Positions 1-8,262 of a stretch of 64,000 nt of DNA are shown here, piece by piece (the stretch's first letter is position 1; each line of letters begins with the position of its first letter). The notes under the pieces are model-generated. The model searched no databases. It saw only the letters and a list, made by a program, of their open reading frames with translations, and was not told where the DNA came from. Position numbers and translations under genes: made by a program. The stretch is from positions 1-64,000 of the forward strand of contig NZ_JAHUWN010000009.1 of NCBI RefSeq assembly GCF_019219025.1, written 5' to 3'. The DNA is from Bacillus sp. sid0103. GTDB lineage: Bacteria > Bacillota > Bacilli > Bacillales_B > DSM-18226.

Positions 1-2
1 TC

Positions 3-86
3 GAAGAGTACAATAATGATCGTTACCAGTGGGGATTAAATAGGATGACCCCGGTACAATACCGAGGTCACCTGTTAGTTGCATAG
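3..86 (+). CDS. IS3-family transposase, C-terminal end (partial)
   Basis: Only the last 27 codons lie inside the window; the rest is to the left. The frame reads EEYNNDRYQWGLNRMTPVQY and then ends in LLVA and a TAG stop. The pattern YNxxRYQWGLxxMTPxQYRxHL is the usual C-terminus of the integrase (OrfB) of IS3 elements of the IS150 group, which cut and join element ends with a DDE catalytic core. The core itself is out of view, so activity cannot be judged. The gene points towards yqeM, which is convergent. Confidence 0.85.
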   Translation, partial: EEYNNDRYQWGLNRMTPVQYRGHLLVA

Positions 87-125
87 GCTCTTTATTAAAC
101 TGTCCATATTATGGGTTACAGTTCA
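87..125 (+). mobile_element. Right end of the IS3-family element
   Basis: After the transposase stop there is a short non-coding tail ending near GGGTTACAGTTCA. IS3 elements end in CA-3', so position 125 is the likely boundary, and the terminal repeat would read TGAACTGTAACCC from outside inwards. The boundary is inferred; the partner end and the target duplication are outside the window. Confidence 0.55.
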
Positions 126-138
126 TTTTTAGATGGCT

Positions 139-888
139 TTATTTGTATTTTCTCGCAGTAAAAAAGATCCGTTCTGATTGTGAGTGAGGTTCAACGTTTG
201 CAAAATCAGCACTGACTTCCAGCAGGTCAAAACCAGCATCAATCAGCCAGTTTGAATATTGCTGGACTGGATATGTACGTTGAAAATGAAGTTCATCGAA
301 GCGTTCATACGTTCCGGTCCGTTCATCTAAAACGAAAAAGCTTAACTCATGTTCGACACTATTCGGACTGTCTCCAGCGAAGCTATTCCAAATAAAGGAT
401 ACCTCTTCCTCACTGGAAGCATATGTTTGATTGATAAATAGATGAGCAACTTTAAAAATGGAATGGACATCAAAGATGAGAATTCCATCATTGGCCAAAT
501 GCTGATAAACAGTTGAAAAAGTAGAAATGACTTCTTCCTCAGTTTGGAGATAATTAAACGAGTCACAAAAAATACCAATGACATCAAATTCTCCCTGACC
601 TTCCAAGTCAGCCATATTTTGCTGGAAGAACGGGATTCTTACCCCTGCTTCCTCAGCTTTTGCCTGTGCTACTGCTAACATATCCTCAGATAGATCGATA
701 CCCGTTACTTGAAAACCGTCTCTGGCTAATCGGACAGATAATTCGCCCGTGCCACATGCCAAATCAAGTAAACGAGTACTTGCAACATTATATTTTACGC
801 ACCGATCTTTGACAAACTGGACCCACTCGTCATAGGGTGCATCCTTCATTAGTTCATCATAAAGATAAGCGAATTGTTGATAACTCAT
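139..888 (-). CDS. yqeM: Class I SAM-dependent methyltransferase YqeM
   Basis: 249 aa. The SAM-binding motif LLDLACGTGELSVRLA lies near residues 41-56, followed by an acidic residue in TGIDLSEDM and by NMADLEG, which is the Rossmann methyltransferase layout. No membrane segment is visible. The substrate is not known from sequence. It is the last gene of the yqeG operon; its ATG overlaps the rsfS stop in an ATGA junction, which suggests translational coupling. The stop codon lies only 14 bp from the end of an IS element, so the insertion landed just beyond the gene and left it intact. Confidence 0.9.
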   Translation of the reverse strand: MSYQQFAYLYDELMKDAPYDEWVQFVKDRCVKYNVASTRLLDLACGTGELSVRLARDGFQVTGIDLSEDMLAVAQAKAEEAGVRIPFFQQNMADLEGQGEFDVIGIFCDSFNYLQTEEEVISTFSTVYQHLANDGILIFDVHSIFKVAHLFINQTYASSEEEVSFIWNSFAGDSPNSVEHELSFFVLDERTGTYERFDELHFQRTYPVQQYSNWLIDAGFDLLEVSADFANVEPHSQSERIFFTARKYK

Positions 889-1241
889 GTATTTAACTCA
901 CTGAGGATATCTTCCAATGGTGCATCGCCCCATAAACGCTCTAATTTGTAATAGCTTCTTTCATCACGATGAAAGACGTGGGCAACAACATCGCCAAGAT
1001 CAATTAATATCCATCTGGCTTCATCAAAGCCCTCCAGCCTTTTTACCTCATAACCATGTTCTTGGGCTTTTTCTTTCATTTCTCTTGCAATCGCCTGAAC
1101 TTGTTTATCGGAATTACCATGACAAATAATAAAGTAATCAGCAATGAGGGAAATCCCCTTCATATTTAAGGCAAGAATGTCTTCCGCTCGTTTGTCATCT
1201 GCGGCTTTTACGGCAATTTTTAGTAGTTCATGGTTATCCAT
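885..1241 (-). CDS. rsfS: Ribosomal silencing factor RsfS
   Basis: 118 aa, the usual length of the RsfS/DUF143 family (YqeL, Iojap). The family binds ribosomal protein uL14 on the 50S subunit and blocks joining with 30S when nutrients are short. Conserved stretches seen here are DYFIICHGNSDKQVQAIA and DLGDVVAHVFHRDERSYY. The start ATG follows a GGAGG a few bases upstream that lies at the end of yqeK. Tight packing with yqeK and yqeM points to a single transcript. Confidence 0.93.
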   Translation of the reverse strand: MDNHELLKIAVKAADDKRAEDILALNMKGISLIADYFIICHGNSDKQVQAIAREMKEKAQEHGYEVKRLEGFDEARWILIDLGDVVAHVFHRDERSYYKLERLWGDAPLEDILSELNT

Positions 1242-1244
1242 TAA

Positions 1245-1811
1245 TCAATCCTCCAGTTTTTTGAGTAGGTCATTGTACGTATAGAATGTATCAGGGTAAA
1301 CAGTTTGATTCTTTTTCAATAAAAAGATAACGGTGTTTTTGATTGCCATAATTAAGGCTTTATCTAAACTTTCTTTAGCCACCTCTCTTACTTCTTCCAC
1401 ACCTGGAAAATGACGGCCTGGTTCAATGTAATCCGCCAAATATATTATTTTTTCTAGTAAGGTCATTCCTGGTCTTCCTGATGTATGATACCGAATGGCA
1501 TTTAATACTTCGGAATCGGAAATGCCCGCTTCCTTTTCCACCAAGTACGTACCAGCAGGTGCATGCCACAATTCCGAATTGAAATGAAGTAGATCCTCAG
1601 GAAATCCCTGACTAGCAATAATTTCTTTCATTTCATCTTTTGGACGAAATTTTGCATAATCATGAAAAATGGCAGCTAACTCAGCTTTTTGTTCATCTCC
1701 GCCATATTGCTTAGCAAGTGCTATCGCTGTCTCGATTACTCCTAAAGTATGCTGATAGCGATGGTCGGTTAATTGTTCCTTAACAAGCTTTAATGCCACT
1801 TCACGTTCCAT
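1245..1811 (-). CDS. yqeK: HD-domain hydrolase YqeK (Ap4A hydrolase family)
   Basis: 188 aa. The HD metal-site pattern is visible as [10 protein letters not shown] (first His) and IFHDYAKF (the HD pair), with a later RYHTSG and [13 protein letters not shown], all typical of YqeK. Members of this family cleave diadenosine tetraphosphate symmetrically to ADP. It overlaps nadD by 11 bp, and the pairing of yqeK with nadD is conserved in Firmicutes. The reaction is assigned from family knowledge. Confidence 0.92.
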   Translation of the reverse strand: MEREVALKLVKEQLTDHRYQHTLGVIETAIALAKQYGGDEQKAELAAIFHDYAKFRPKDEMKEIIASQGFPEDLLHFNSELWHAPAGTYLVEKEAGISDSEVLNAIRYHTSGRPGMTLLEKIIYLADYIEPGRHFPGVEEVREVAKESLDKALIMAIKNTVIFLLKKNQTVYPDTFYTYNDLLKKLED

Positions 1812-2370
1812 ATAAATGCTTCTCCTCTATATATTGAATGACCGGATCAGGCAGTAAATACCGAATGGTCTGTCCGTTTTTTACCCTATCTCGAATCATA
1901 CTAGATGATACCTCAATTGCTGGGACATCTATGTAATGGACAGGGTACTCCGTTTGACTGCTATATGCCGGTCTTTCTACTCCAACAAATTGGACAAGTT
2001 TAATAAGTTCGTCAATTTTATGCCATTTCGGCAGATACTCAATCATATCCGCGCCAATAATAAAGAAAAACTGATGGTCGGAATACTGAGCATTGATCAT
2101 TTTCATCGTATCGACTGTATAAGAAGGGCCTTGTCTATGAAGTTCAATGGTTTCGACTCTAAATGCATCATTGCCTTGGATGGCTAATTCGAGCATTTGC
2201 AGGCGGTCTTCATTTTTGATCGATTCCGATTTTTTCTTATGAGGAGGCTCTTGGTTTGGCATAAACCAAATTTCATCTAGATGAAGGGTGGTAAGAACCT
2301 CATTTGCAATTAAAAGATGTCCGTAATGCGGAGGATCAAAAGTTCCTCCCAATATTCCCACCTTCTTCAT
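1801..2370 (-). CDS. nadD: Nicotinate-nucleotide adenylyltransferase NadD
   Basis: 189 aa. NadD joins nicotinate mononucleotide and ATP to give deamido-NAD, the penultimate step of NAD synthesis. The N-terminal [15 protein letters not shown] carries the nucleotidyltransferase GxFDPxHxGH signature, and [14 protein letters not shown] near the C-terminus is the second conserved ATP-binding motif (SSTxIR type). [13 protein letters not shown] matches the family's substrate region. It lies between yhbY and yqeK on one transcript. Confidence 0.96.
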   Translation of the reverse strand: MKKVGILGGTFDPPHYGHLLIANEVLTTLHLDEIWFMPNQEPPHKKKSESIKNEDRLQMLELAIQGNDAFRVETIELHRQGPSYTVDTMKMINAQYSDHQFFFIIGADMIEYLPKWHKIDELIKLVQFVGVERPAYSSQTEYPVHYIDVPAIEVSSSMIRDRVKNGQTIRYLLPDPVIQYIEEKHLYGT

Positions 2371-2394
2371 GCTCTCGACTCCTTATCCTTTCGA

Positions 2395-2685
2395 TTATGG
2401 AAGCTTGATTGTTTTCTTTTCGACAGACTCTTTGTATAGGACAATGGTATTCCCGATAAGTTGAACAATTTCTGCTCCAGTGCCCTCAGCTAACTGCTCA
2501 GCAACGACTGTTTTATCTTCTTCACAATTTTGCAAAACACTGACTTTAAAAAGTTCCCTTGCTTCCAGTGCATCTGCAATTTGCTTAATCATATTTTCGT
2601 TAACTCCCCCTTTACCTACTTGAAAAATAGGATCTAAATGGTGAGCTTTTGACCGTAAGAATCTTTTTTGCTTTCCTGTTAACAT
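2395..2685 (-). CDS. yhbY: Ribosome assembly RNA-binding protein YhbY/YqeI
   Basis: 96 aa, a single CRS1-YhbY RNA-binding domain covering the whole protein. The conserved core GKGGVNENMIKQI carries the family's GxxGV/N loop, and the N-terminus LTGKQKRFLRSKAHHL is typical. Homologues bind the pre-50S particle. The start ATG overlaps the last codons of aroE, and its Shine-Dalgarno (AGGAGGAAGATC then ATG) lies inside aroE, so translation is probably coupled. Confidence 0.92.
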   Translation of the reverse strand: MLTGKQKRFLRSKAHHLDPIFQVGKGGVNENMIKQIADALEARELFKVSVLQNCEEDKTVVAEQLAEGTGAEIVQLIGNTIVLYKESVEKKTIKLP

Positions 2686-3518
2686 GATCTTCCTCCTAGT
2701 TGTTTTAACACATTATCTCTCATTCTTTCTACATCTGGGAAATTACCTGTCCATTTTTCAAAAGCAAGAGCTCCTTGATAAACAAACATATCTAATCCGT
2801 TTTGGATAATTGCTCCTTTTTGTTGCGCTTCTTTTAAAAATTGTGTTTCAAGCGGATTGTATATGATATCACAAAAGACTGAGTGATTCCTTATATTATT
2901 CAAAGAGATTGGCTGCTCATTAATTTTTGGGGACATGCCGATCAAGGTTGTTTGAATAACTAAATCATACTCCCCTATTGTTGCACTTGCCTTTTCAAAC
3001 GAACAAGCTCTAGATGAAACGGAATATGGACATTCCTTGATTAATCCACTGGCATTCTCGATCGTGCGATTTGCAATGTCCAGTTTCAGAGGTTTTTCCT
3101 TTGCCAATGTAAAATAGATAGCTCTCGCTGCTCCGCCCGCTCCGATTATCAGAACTTTTTGACCTTCTATTTGAGGTAATATTGCATTTAACCCTTTTAA
3201 AAACCCAGGACCATCTGTGTTATAGCCAATTAATTGACCATTCTCATTTACAACTGTATTGACCGCACCGATCTTGGCGGCTAAATCATCTATACCATCC
3301 AGAAAGGGAATGATTTTGCTTTTATGCGGAACTGTAACATTAAATCCACCGACACCCACAGCTTTTAAACCCTTGACAGCATCATGTAAATACTCATCCT
3401 TAACATGAAATGGCAGATAGACCGCATCCATGTTATAAAAGGAAAATAAATCATTGAGCATAATTGGCGACATTGAATGTCCGATTGGATCCCCCAAAAC
3501 AGCAAATAATTTCTTCAC
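2679..3518 (-). CDS. aroE: Shikimate dehydrogenase AroE
   Basis: 279 aa with the start taken as GTG at 3518. An ATG 15 bases upstream sits inside the Shine-Dalgarno (GGGAGG), so it cannot be the start. AroE reduces 3-dehydroshikimate with NADPH in the pathway to chorismate and aromatic amino acids. Visible motifs are the shikimate-binding GDPIGHSMSPIMLN at the N-terminus, NVTVPHKSK with the catalytic Lys, and the nucleotide-binding IIGAGGAARAI. Its place between yqeH and yhbY follows the B. subtilis order. Confidence 0.95.
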   Translation of the reverse strand: MKKLFAVLGDPIGHSMSPIMLNDLFSFYNMDAVYLPFHVKDEYLHDAVKGLKAVGVGGFNVTVPHKSKIIPFLDGIDDLAAKIGAVNTVVNENGQLIGYNTDGPGFLKGLNAILPQIEGQKVLIIGAGGAARAIYFTLAKEKPLKLDIANRTIENASGLIKECPYSVSSRACSFEKASATIGEYDLVIQTTLIGMSPKINEQPISLNNIRNHSVFCDIIYNPLETQFLKEAQQKGAIIQNGLDMFVYQGALAFEKWTGNFPDVERMRDNVLKQLGGRSC

Positions 3519-3551
3519 CAGTATTCCTCCCACCCATTAAGCATTCTCTAT

Positions 3552-4658
3552 TTATATTAAGGATTTTCTAATTAGTGCTTGTACCCCTTTAGGCACATAG
3601 GCCGCAACCTTTGCACCAGGCTCATTTACTGTGATCCATCCTAGGCCCGAGAAAACAATATCAGTTTTTGCTTCTTTAATAATAAATTCCTGTTTCACAA
3701 GTTCTGGAAAGGAATCTAATTGATCCATACGAGGTGGGGTCAACATTTCACCCACATGTTTCTCATAAAGTTCATCGGCATTCTCAATTTTTGTCCTGTG
3801 AATATTTAATTCATTAGAAACATAACAAACAAATGATCTTCGACCGCCGCTAATATAATCGAAGCGGGCTAAACCGCCGAAGAACAATGTCTGTCCTTCA
3901 TTTAATTGAAATACCTTAGGCTTGATTTCCTTTTTAGGTGTGATGATTTTTAAATCCCTCTTATCAACAAAATGAGCCATTTGATGATGGTTAATAATAC
4001 CAGGGGAATCAATTAATGATTTTTCATCATCCAAAGGTATTTTGATAATATCCAAAGTCGTTCCCGGAAAATGGGAGGTGGTAATAACATCTGTTTCACC
4101 TGTTACCTCTTTAATGATTCGATTGATGAACGTAGATTTTCCTACATTTGTACAACCCACTACATAGACGTCTTTACCATTTCGATGTTCATCAATGGCC
4201 GCCGCGGTTTCTCGAACAAACAACCCCCTTGCTGCACTTACAAGGAATACATCTTCCGGCTTTAATCCAAGTTCTTTTGCCTCATGTTTCATCCAATGAA
4301 TTAATTTGCTATGTTTCACAGACTTAGGTAACAAATCAACCTTATTTCCAACAAGCAAGACTTTATTACTGCCAACAAATCGATGTAACCCAGGGAGCCA
4401 ACTGCCATTAAAGTCAAAAATATCGACAATCATAACAATTAAAGCATCTGACTTACCCATTTCATTTAATATTTTCAAGAAATCATCGTCTGTTAAGCTG
4501 ACATCTTGAACCTCATTGTAATGCTTAAGACGAAAACAGCGCTGGCAAATAATCATTTCTTTTTCCAAGGCCGACGCTGGTGCATATCCTAGTTCCACTG
4601 GGTTTTCTGTTTGAACTTTTACTCCGCAACCCATACATAAATGTTGATGTTCACTCAC
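3552..4658 (-). CDS. yqeH: Circularly permuted ribosome biogenesis GTPase YqeH
   Basis: 368 aa, GTG start with GGAGG eight bases upstream. An N-terminal zinc finger (CMGCG ... ICQRCF) is followed by a GTPase domain with permuted motif order: G4 (VGNKVDLLPK) precedes G1 (VGCTNVGKSTFINR) and G3 (DSPGI). This order defines the YqeH/YlqF class. YqeH acts in 30S subunit maturation. The C-terminal third is the family's RNA-interaction region. It lies 3 bp after yqeG. Confidence 0.96.
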   Translation of the reverse strand: MSEHQHLCMGCGVKVQTENPVELGYAPASALEKEMIICQRCFRLKHYNEVQDVSLTDDDFLKILNEMGKSDALIVMIVDIFDFNGSWLPGLHRFVGSNKVLLVGNKVDLLPKSVKHSKLIHWMKHEAKELGLKPEDVFLVSAARGLFVRETAAAIDEHRNGKDVYVVGCTNVGKSTFINRIIKEVTGETDVITTSHFPGTTLDIIKIPLDDEKSLIDSPGIINHHQMAHFVDKRDLKIITPKKEIKPKVFQLNEGQTLFFGGLARFDYISGGRRSFVCYVSNELNIHRTKIENADELYEKHVGEMLTPPRMDQLDSFPELVKQEFIIKEAKTDIVFSGLGWITVNEPGAKVAAYVPKGVQALIRKSLI

Positions 4659-4661
4659 ACA

Positions 4662-5177
4662 TTAATCCTCCCATTGAAGCATACCTTTTTTTCGAAACCA
4701 ATTTAATATTCTTCTTTCGGCAAAACGGTTAAACTTTGTGAAAAAGCCGTCCGTCTGGGCAACAGGGACAACCAGGATGGTATGAAATCCACCCCGGTTC
4801 CCGCCAAGGACATCTGTCAGCAACTGATCTCCAATCACTACTGCCTCTTCTTTTTTAATTCCCATTTGAGAAATCGCTTTATGAAAAGCGACTGCAAATG
4901 GCTTCCTGGCCCTAAAAATAAACGGGATTTTCAGTGGATCCGAAAAAGCTTTGACTCGTTCTTCATTATTATTGGAAACAATTGTAACGAGAATATTATG
5001 TTTTTTAATTTCCTCAAACCATTTAATTAATGGAGGAGTAGCAAAGGGACGGTCCCACTCTACTAACGTATTATCTAAATCCGTAATAATCCCTTTAATA
5101 CCCTTCGCTCTCAACTCTTGGGGGGATATATCAAGAATGCTTTTGACATGTTCATTCGGTAAAAAATGTTTTAACAC
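4662..5177 (-). CDS. yqeG: YqeG family HAD-type phosphatase
   Basis: 171 aa. The HAD motif I is KGIITDLDNTLVEWD (nucleophile Asp), motif II is IVSNN, and the C-terminal acidic motif is VIGDQLLTDVLGG. The substrate is not known. The start is GTG at 5177, with AGGTG eight bases upstream. It is the first gene of the eight-gene operon that runs to yqeM and has its own sigma-A promoter just upstream. Confidence 0.92.
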   Translation of the reverse strand: MLKHFLPNEHVKSILDISPQELRAKGIKGIITDLDNTLVEWDRPFATPPLIKWFEEIKKHNILVTIVSNNNEERVKAFSDPLKIPFIFRARKPFAVAFHKAISQMGIKKEEAVVIGDQLLTDVLGGNRGGFHTILVVPVAQTDGFFTKFNRFAERRILNWFRKKGMLQWED

Positions 5178-5229
5178 TAAGTTTACACCTCATTGAGTTC
5201 TGAATACGTTTAAAATTTTTTCATGTACC

Positions 5230-5258
5230 ATCATAACCAATTTTACCCTTTGTTTCAA
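5230..5258 (-). promoter_or_regulatory. Sigma-A promoter of the yqeG operon
   Basis: On the minus strand a -35 box TTGAAA (5253-5258) and a -10 box TATGAT (5230-5235) are separated by exactly 17 bp, about 50 bases ahead of the yqeG start. This is close to the vegetative consensus and is the only good candidate upstream of the operon. Confidence 0.75.
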
Positions 5259-5420
5259 AGATAAAAGAAATAAGTTTTAAACTTATTATTCATCAAAACA
5301 TGATAATCCATGATTCATAAATAAAATTGTTGAATTCCATCCAGTCTAAATATATCAAAATTAGACCGTTATTAAAAAACAAAAAAATATTTTTCGACAA
5401 ATTTCATCATTTCTAAACAT

Positions 5421-5519
5421 TGTGGATAAAGTTATTAACATTATACCCATTGAATCATGCAGTTTTCATGATTTTATAAACAAAGTAATCACAACTTATC
5501 CACCAGATTATGTGGATAA
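5421..5519. promoter_or_regulatory. DnaA box cluster upstream of sda
   Basis: Two perfect copies of the DnaA box TTATCCACA occur on the minus strand (read as TGTGGATAA at 5421-5429 and 5511-5519), with a third, one-mismatch copy TTATCCACC on the plus strand at 5496-5504. The 466-bp gap between yqeG and sda is otherwise AT-rich and non-coding. In B. subtilis DnaA acts directly on the sda promoter, so these boxes are the expected operator and may also titrate DnaA. Confidence 0.85.
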
Positions 5520-5600
5520 ATGGAACGATTGTTCTATAGGAATATATTTGGTAGATTTAGGGTACACCAATTGAACATACCATTTTATGTTTATATTTCC

Positions 5601-5606
5601 TATAAT
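5601..5606 (+). promoter_or_regulatory. Probable sda -10 box
   Basis: TATAAT lies 38 bp before the sda start. No convincing -35 box stands 17 bp upstream, which fits a promoter needing an activator such as DnaA bound at the boxes above. Confidence 0.45.
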
Positions 5607-5643
5607 AGAACACTTTATTTTTAAATCGGAGGTGGAGTTTGCC

Positions 5644-5784
5644 GTGCGGAAACTATCAGATGAATTATTAATCGAGTCATATTTTAAAGCAAGAGAATTA
5701 AATTTAAGCCCAGATTTCATTGGACTTATTGAATCAGAAATGCTCCGACGTTCCTTATACCATAAAATAAAAATATCTTCTTAA
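5644..5784 (+). CDS. sda: Sporulation checkpoint inhibitor Sda
   Basis: 46 aa, exactly the family length, starting at GTG 5644 with GGAGGTGG about eight bases upstream. A longer reading from 5587 has no ribosome site and is not needed. The N-terminus [16 protein letters not shown] is almost identical to B. subtilis Sda, a helical hairpin that binds histidine kinase KinA and stops Spo0A phosphorylation when DNA replication is disturbed. DnaA boxes in front of the gene match that role. Confidence 0.96.
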   Translation: MRKLSDELLIESYFKARELNLSPDFIGLIESEMLRRSLYHKIKISS

Positions 5785-5793
5785 TTAATTCTG

Positions 5794-5816
5794 GCCCTCA
5801 CTGGGCTTTTCTTTTT
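5794..5816 (+). terminator. sda terminator
   Basis: A short GCCC/GGGC stem is followed by TTTTCTTTTT ten bases beyond the sda stop. The stem is small, so strength is uncertain. Confidence 0.55.
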
Positions 5817-5849
5817 GCATAAATTCTTATGTGCTTGAAGTTGTCCTAA

Positions 5850-6635
5850 TTACAACTTTCTAAAAACCCCAATCTTCTCTCCTACCCTAATCTCTTTTGG
5901 GGTATGAATGTTGGAATCCATTTGGAAGATATCTTTTTCAAATAACAGGACAACGGTAGAACCGAAACTAAAGTAAGCCATTTCTCCACCTTTCTCTAAT
6001 TCAGATCCTTTGTGGGTGGTTTCAATCGAATTAACAAACATAGCTCCAACCTTTACAATTGCCACATGACCATAATCGGTTTTAACTTCAGTTATCACCC
6101 GATAATTCTTGGCAAGCGTCCGGACTCCATATTTTAATCCTAACTTATTGACTGGATAGGATTTTGAACCAAGTGTCCATTGCTTGGTGACGATTCCATT
6201 TACAGGGCTATGAATTCGATGATAATGACTTGGACTTAAATAAAGAATCATGTATGTACCATGTAGATACTTTGCTAACAACTCGCGATTTCCAAGCATT
6301 TCATCAATGGAATATGTCTTGCCTTTGACAAGAATGTCACTCGTCTCTGTAATCAGGCCAACATCTTCAATAACAGCATCAACAGGACTAACAACAGTGT
6401 CTTCGATTTTATCAATTACTCTTGCATCCTTTTTCAATGTCCTAACAAATAAATCATGAAGGGTTGGATATTCTGACAAGCCCTTCTCCATTTCTTCTTG
6501 TTTCAAATGATAGATCTTAGCGAAGGAAGGGACCATAAAACGACTGACAGAAGAACGAGCAAATCTTCTTAATATACCTGACGTCCACCTTCCATTTGTT
6601 AACTCAATCATTAGACGATAAAGACCTTGAATCAT
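5850..6635 (-). CDS. psd: Phosphatidylserine decarboxylase proenzyme
   Basis: 261 aa. The enzyme converts phosphatidylserine to phosphatidylethanolamine at the membrane and carries a pyruvoyl group made by self-cleavage at a Gly-Ser bond. That site is seen as FSFGSTVVLLFE near the C-terminus (FGST where many family members have LGST). VSPVDAVIEDVG and YHRIHSPVNG are the conserved catalytic-base and His motifs. It is divergent from pssA, which makes its substrate. Start ATG has GGGGG seven bases upstream. Confidence 0.95.
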   Translation of the reverse strand: MIQGLYRLMIELTNGRWTSGILRRFARSSVSRFMVPSFAKIYHLKQEEMEKGLSEYPTLHDLFVRTLKKDARVIDKIEDTVVSPVDAVIEDVGLITETSDILVKGKTYSIDEMLGNRELLAKYLHGTYMILYLSPSHYHRIHSPVNGIVTKQWTLGSKSYPVNKLGLKYGVRTLAKNYRVITEVKTDYGHVAIVKVGAMFVNSIETTHKGSELEKGGEMAYFSFGSTVVLLFEKDIFQMDSNIHTPKEIRVGEKIGVFRKL

Positions 6636-6764
6636 TGAACTACCCCCAAATAGTGTAAAAATACTCTTTACGAAAAGACATAAAACGCTTAAAATTAAAT
6701 ATTATAGAATAAATTAACAAAAATAAAATCCCTTTTGGCTTTAAAAAAAGGAGTGATGTGGAGC

Positions 6765-7304
6765 ATGTTTTTGTTGGACGTACTTGATCAAACAATAAAA
6801 AAACTTAAATCGCAAACCGCAAATGTTATTACCTTAACAAACTTATCACTGGGAGGATTTGCAATTGTATTTGGGCTTCATGGAAATCTAAGATTAAGCC
6901 TGCTGTTAATTTTTATTGCGGCATTGGCTGACCGTTTTGATGGCATGATTGCTCGAAAATTTCATATCGAATCTGAATTAGGTAAGCAATTAGATTCCAT
7001 GAGTGATATTATATCATTTGGCGTAGCACCTGCACTATTACTATATCAAGGAATTTTACATGAATTTGGCGGGCCTGGTTCATTTTTTACCGTTTTCTAC
7101 ATCGGTTGTGGTGCTTTCAGATTAGCACGCTTCAATATATCGGAAAGCAATGGATACTTTACTGGATTACCCATTACAGCTGCAGGATGCTTAGCGACCC
7201 TTAGCTTTTTAGTCATTCCTTATATTCCATCGCAATCATTCTTATTTATAACCATCATTCTATCATTCCTTATGGTAAGTCCATTTAAACTGAAAAAAGT
7301 CTAA
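6765..7304 (+). CDS. pssA: CDP-diacylglycerol--serine O-phosphatidyltransferase
   Basis: About 179 aa from ATG 6765, chosen because AAAGGAG lies ten bases upstream; the ATG at 6756 is too close to that site. The CDP-alcohol phosphotransferase signature DGMIARKFHIESELGKQLD fits D-G-x2-A-R-x8-G-x3-D, with the final Asp four residues later. Several hydrophobic segments indicate an integral membrane enzyme. It supplies phosphatidylserine to the divergently placed Psd. Confidence 0.94.
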   Translation: MFLLDVLDQTIKKLKSQTANVITLTNLSLGGFAIVFGLHGNLRLSLLLIFIAALADRFDGMIARKFHIESELGKQLDSMSDIISFGVAPALLLYQGILHEFGGPGSFFTVFYIGCGAFRLARFNISESNGYFTGLPITAAGCLATLSFLVIPYIPSQSFLFITIILSFLMVSPFKLKKV

Positions 7305-7312
7305 TATTTAAA

Positions 7313-7353
7313 GTAGAGAGCATTCAGCTGTGCCAAAGCTGGATGCTCTTTTT
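7313..7353 (+). terminator. pssA terminator
   Basis: The stem pairs AGAGCATTCAGC with GCTGGATGCTCT and is followed by TTTTT, just after the pssA stop. Confidence 0.85.
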
Positions 7354-7408
7354 ACAGGCAAGTTAAAGAGCTTTTCAACAAAAAATATTACCGCAAATAA
7401 AAATGTTT

Positions 7409-7440
7409 TTGGACAGACACAATTTCCCTTTTCTTTCATA
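7409..7440 (+). promoter_or_regulatory. Probable SpoIIID site and sigma-E -10 of sigK
   Basis: TTGGACAGAC at 7409-7418 matches the SpoIIID consensus WWRRACARNY at every position. A CATA element (7437-7440) of the kind used by sigma-E/K holoenzymes lies downstream. In B. subtilis sigK is transcribed by sigma-E RNA polymerase with SpoIIID as activator. The -35 element was not defined. Confidence 0.6.
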
Positions 7441-7486
7441 GGAATTAATAATAGGCCAATGGCCAAAAAAACGGGGGTGAATGTGG

Positions 7487-8200
7487 ATGTCTGGAATCTT
7501 AACAGCTCTCGGATATTTAATGAAGGAATTTTTATTTCTTGTTTCCTATGTTAAAAATAATGCCTTTCCTCAACCCCTATCTGCTGCAGAAGAAAGAAAA
7601 TATCTTCGTTTAATGGCAGAAGGGGATTCACATGCTCGGAATATGTTAATAGAACACAATTTGAGATTGGTCGCGCATATAGTAAAGAAATTTGAGAACA
7701 CCGGAGAAGACTCGGAAGATTTAATCTCAATTGGAACGATTGGTTTAATCAAGGCAATCGAGAGCTACTCAGAGGGGAAAGGAACAAAGCTGGCAACCTA
7801 TGCTGCACGCTGTATTGAGAACGAGATTTTGATGCATTTACGAGCTCTTAAAAAAACAAAAAAAGATGTCTCCCTGCATGATCCAATCGGTCAAGATAAA
7901 GAAGGAAACGAAATCTCATTAATCGATGTGCTGAAATCAGAATCTGAAGATGTGATTGATACGATTCAGTTGAACATGGAGCTCGAGAAGGTCAAAAAGT
8001 ATATTGAAGTTCTCGATGATCGAGAAAAGGAAGTCATTGTCGGGCGCTTCGGACTCGACCTGCAAAAAGAAAAAACGCAACGGGAGATTGCCAAAGAACT
8101 GGGCATATCAAGAAGCTATGTATCGAGAATTGAGAAACGGGCCTTAATGAAAATGTTCCATGAATTCTACCGGGCTGAAAAAGAGAAAAAGAAAAAATAA
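7487..8200 (+). CDS. sigK: Late mother-cell sporulation sigma factor, pro-sigma-K
   Basis: 237 aa from ATG 7487, chosen by alignment with the B. subtilis pro-protein; an ATG at 7481 sits too close to GGGGGTG. The hydrophobic N-terminus (about 20 residues to FLVSYVKNN) is the pro-sequence that is cleaved in the mother cell. Region 2 is seen as [12 protein letters not shown] and [16 protein letters not shown], region 4 as [14 protein letters not shown]. The reading frame is continuous, with no skin-type element. It directs late mother-cell genes for cortex, coat and spore release. Confidence 0.96.
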   Translation: MSGILTALGYLMKEFLFLVSYVKNNAFPQPLSAAEERKYLRLMAEGDSHARNMLIEHNLRLVAHIVKKFENTGEDSEDLISIGTIGLIKAIESYSEGKGTKLATYAARCIENEILMHLRALKKTKKDVSLHDPIGQDKEGNEISLIDVLKSESEDVIDTIQLNMELEKVKKYIEVLDDREKEVIVGRFGLDLQKEKTQREIAKELGISRSYVSRIEKRALMKMFHEFYRAEKEKKKK

Positions 8201-8222
8201 AAAAGCGGAAAGAAAATTTAGT

Positions 8223-8262
8223 AAAAAAAACAGAGCTGTGATCTATTTCAGCTCTGTTTTTC
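8223..8262. terminator. Bidirectional terminator between sigK and the lipoprotein gene
   Basis: The stem CAGAGCTG/CAGCTCTG is flanked by an A-run on the left and TTTTT on the right, so it can serve both convergent genes. It overlaps the last codons of the lipoprotein gene. Confidence 0.8.

Noticed and set aside
7330..7554. A 74-codon plus-strand frame between pssA and sigK
   Set aside because: It begins inside the pssA terminator, has no ribosome site and overlaps the sigK control region and start.
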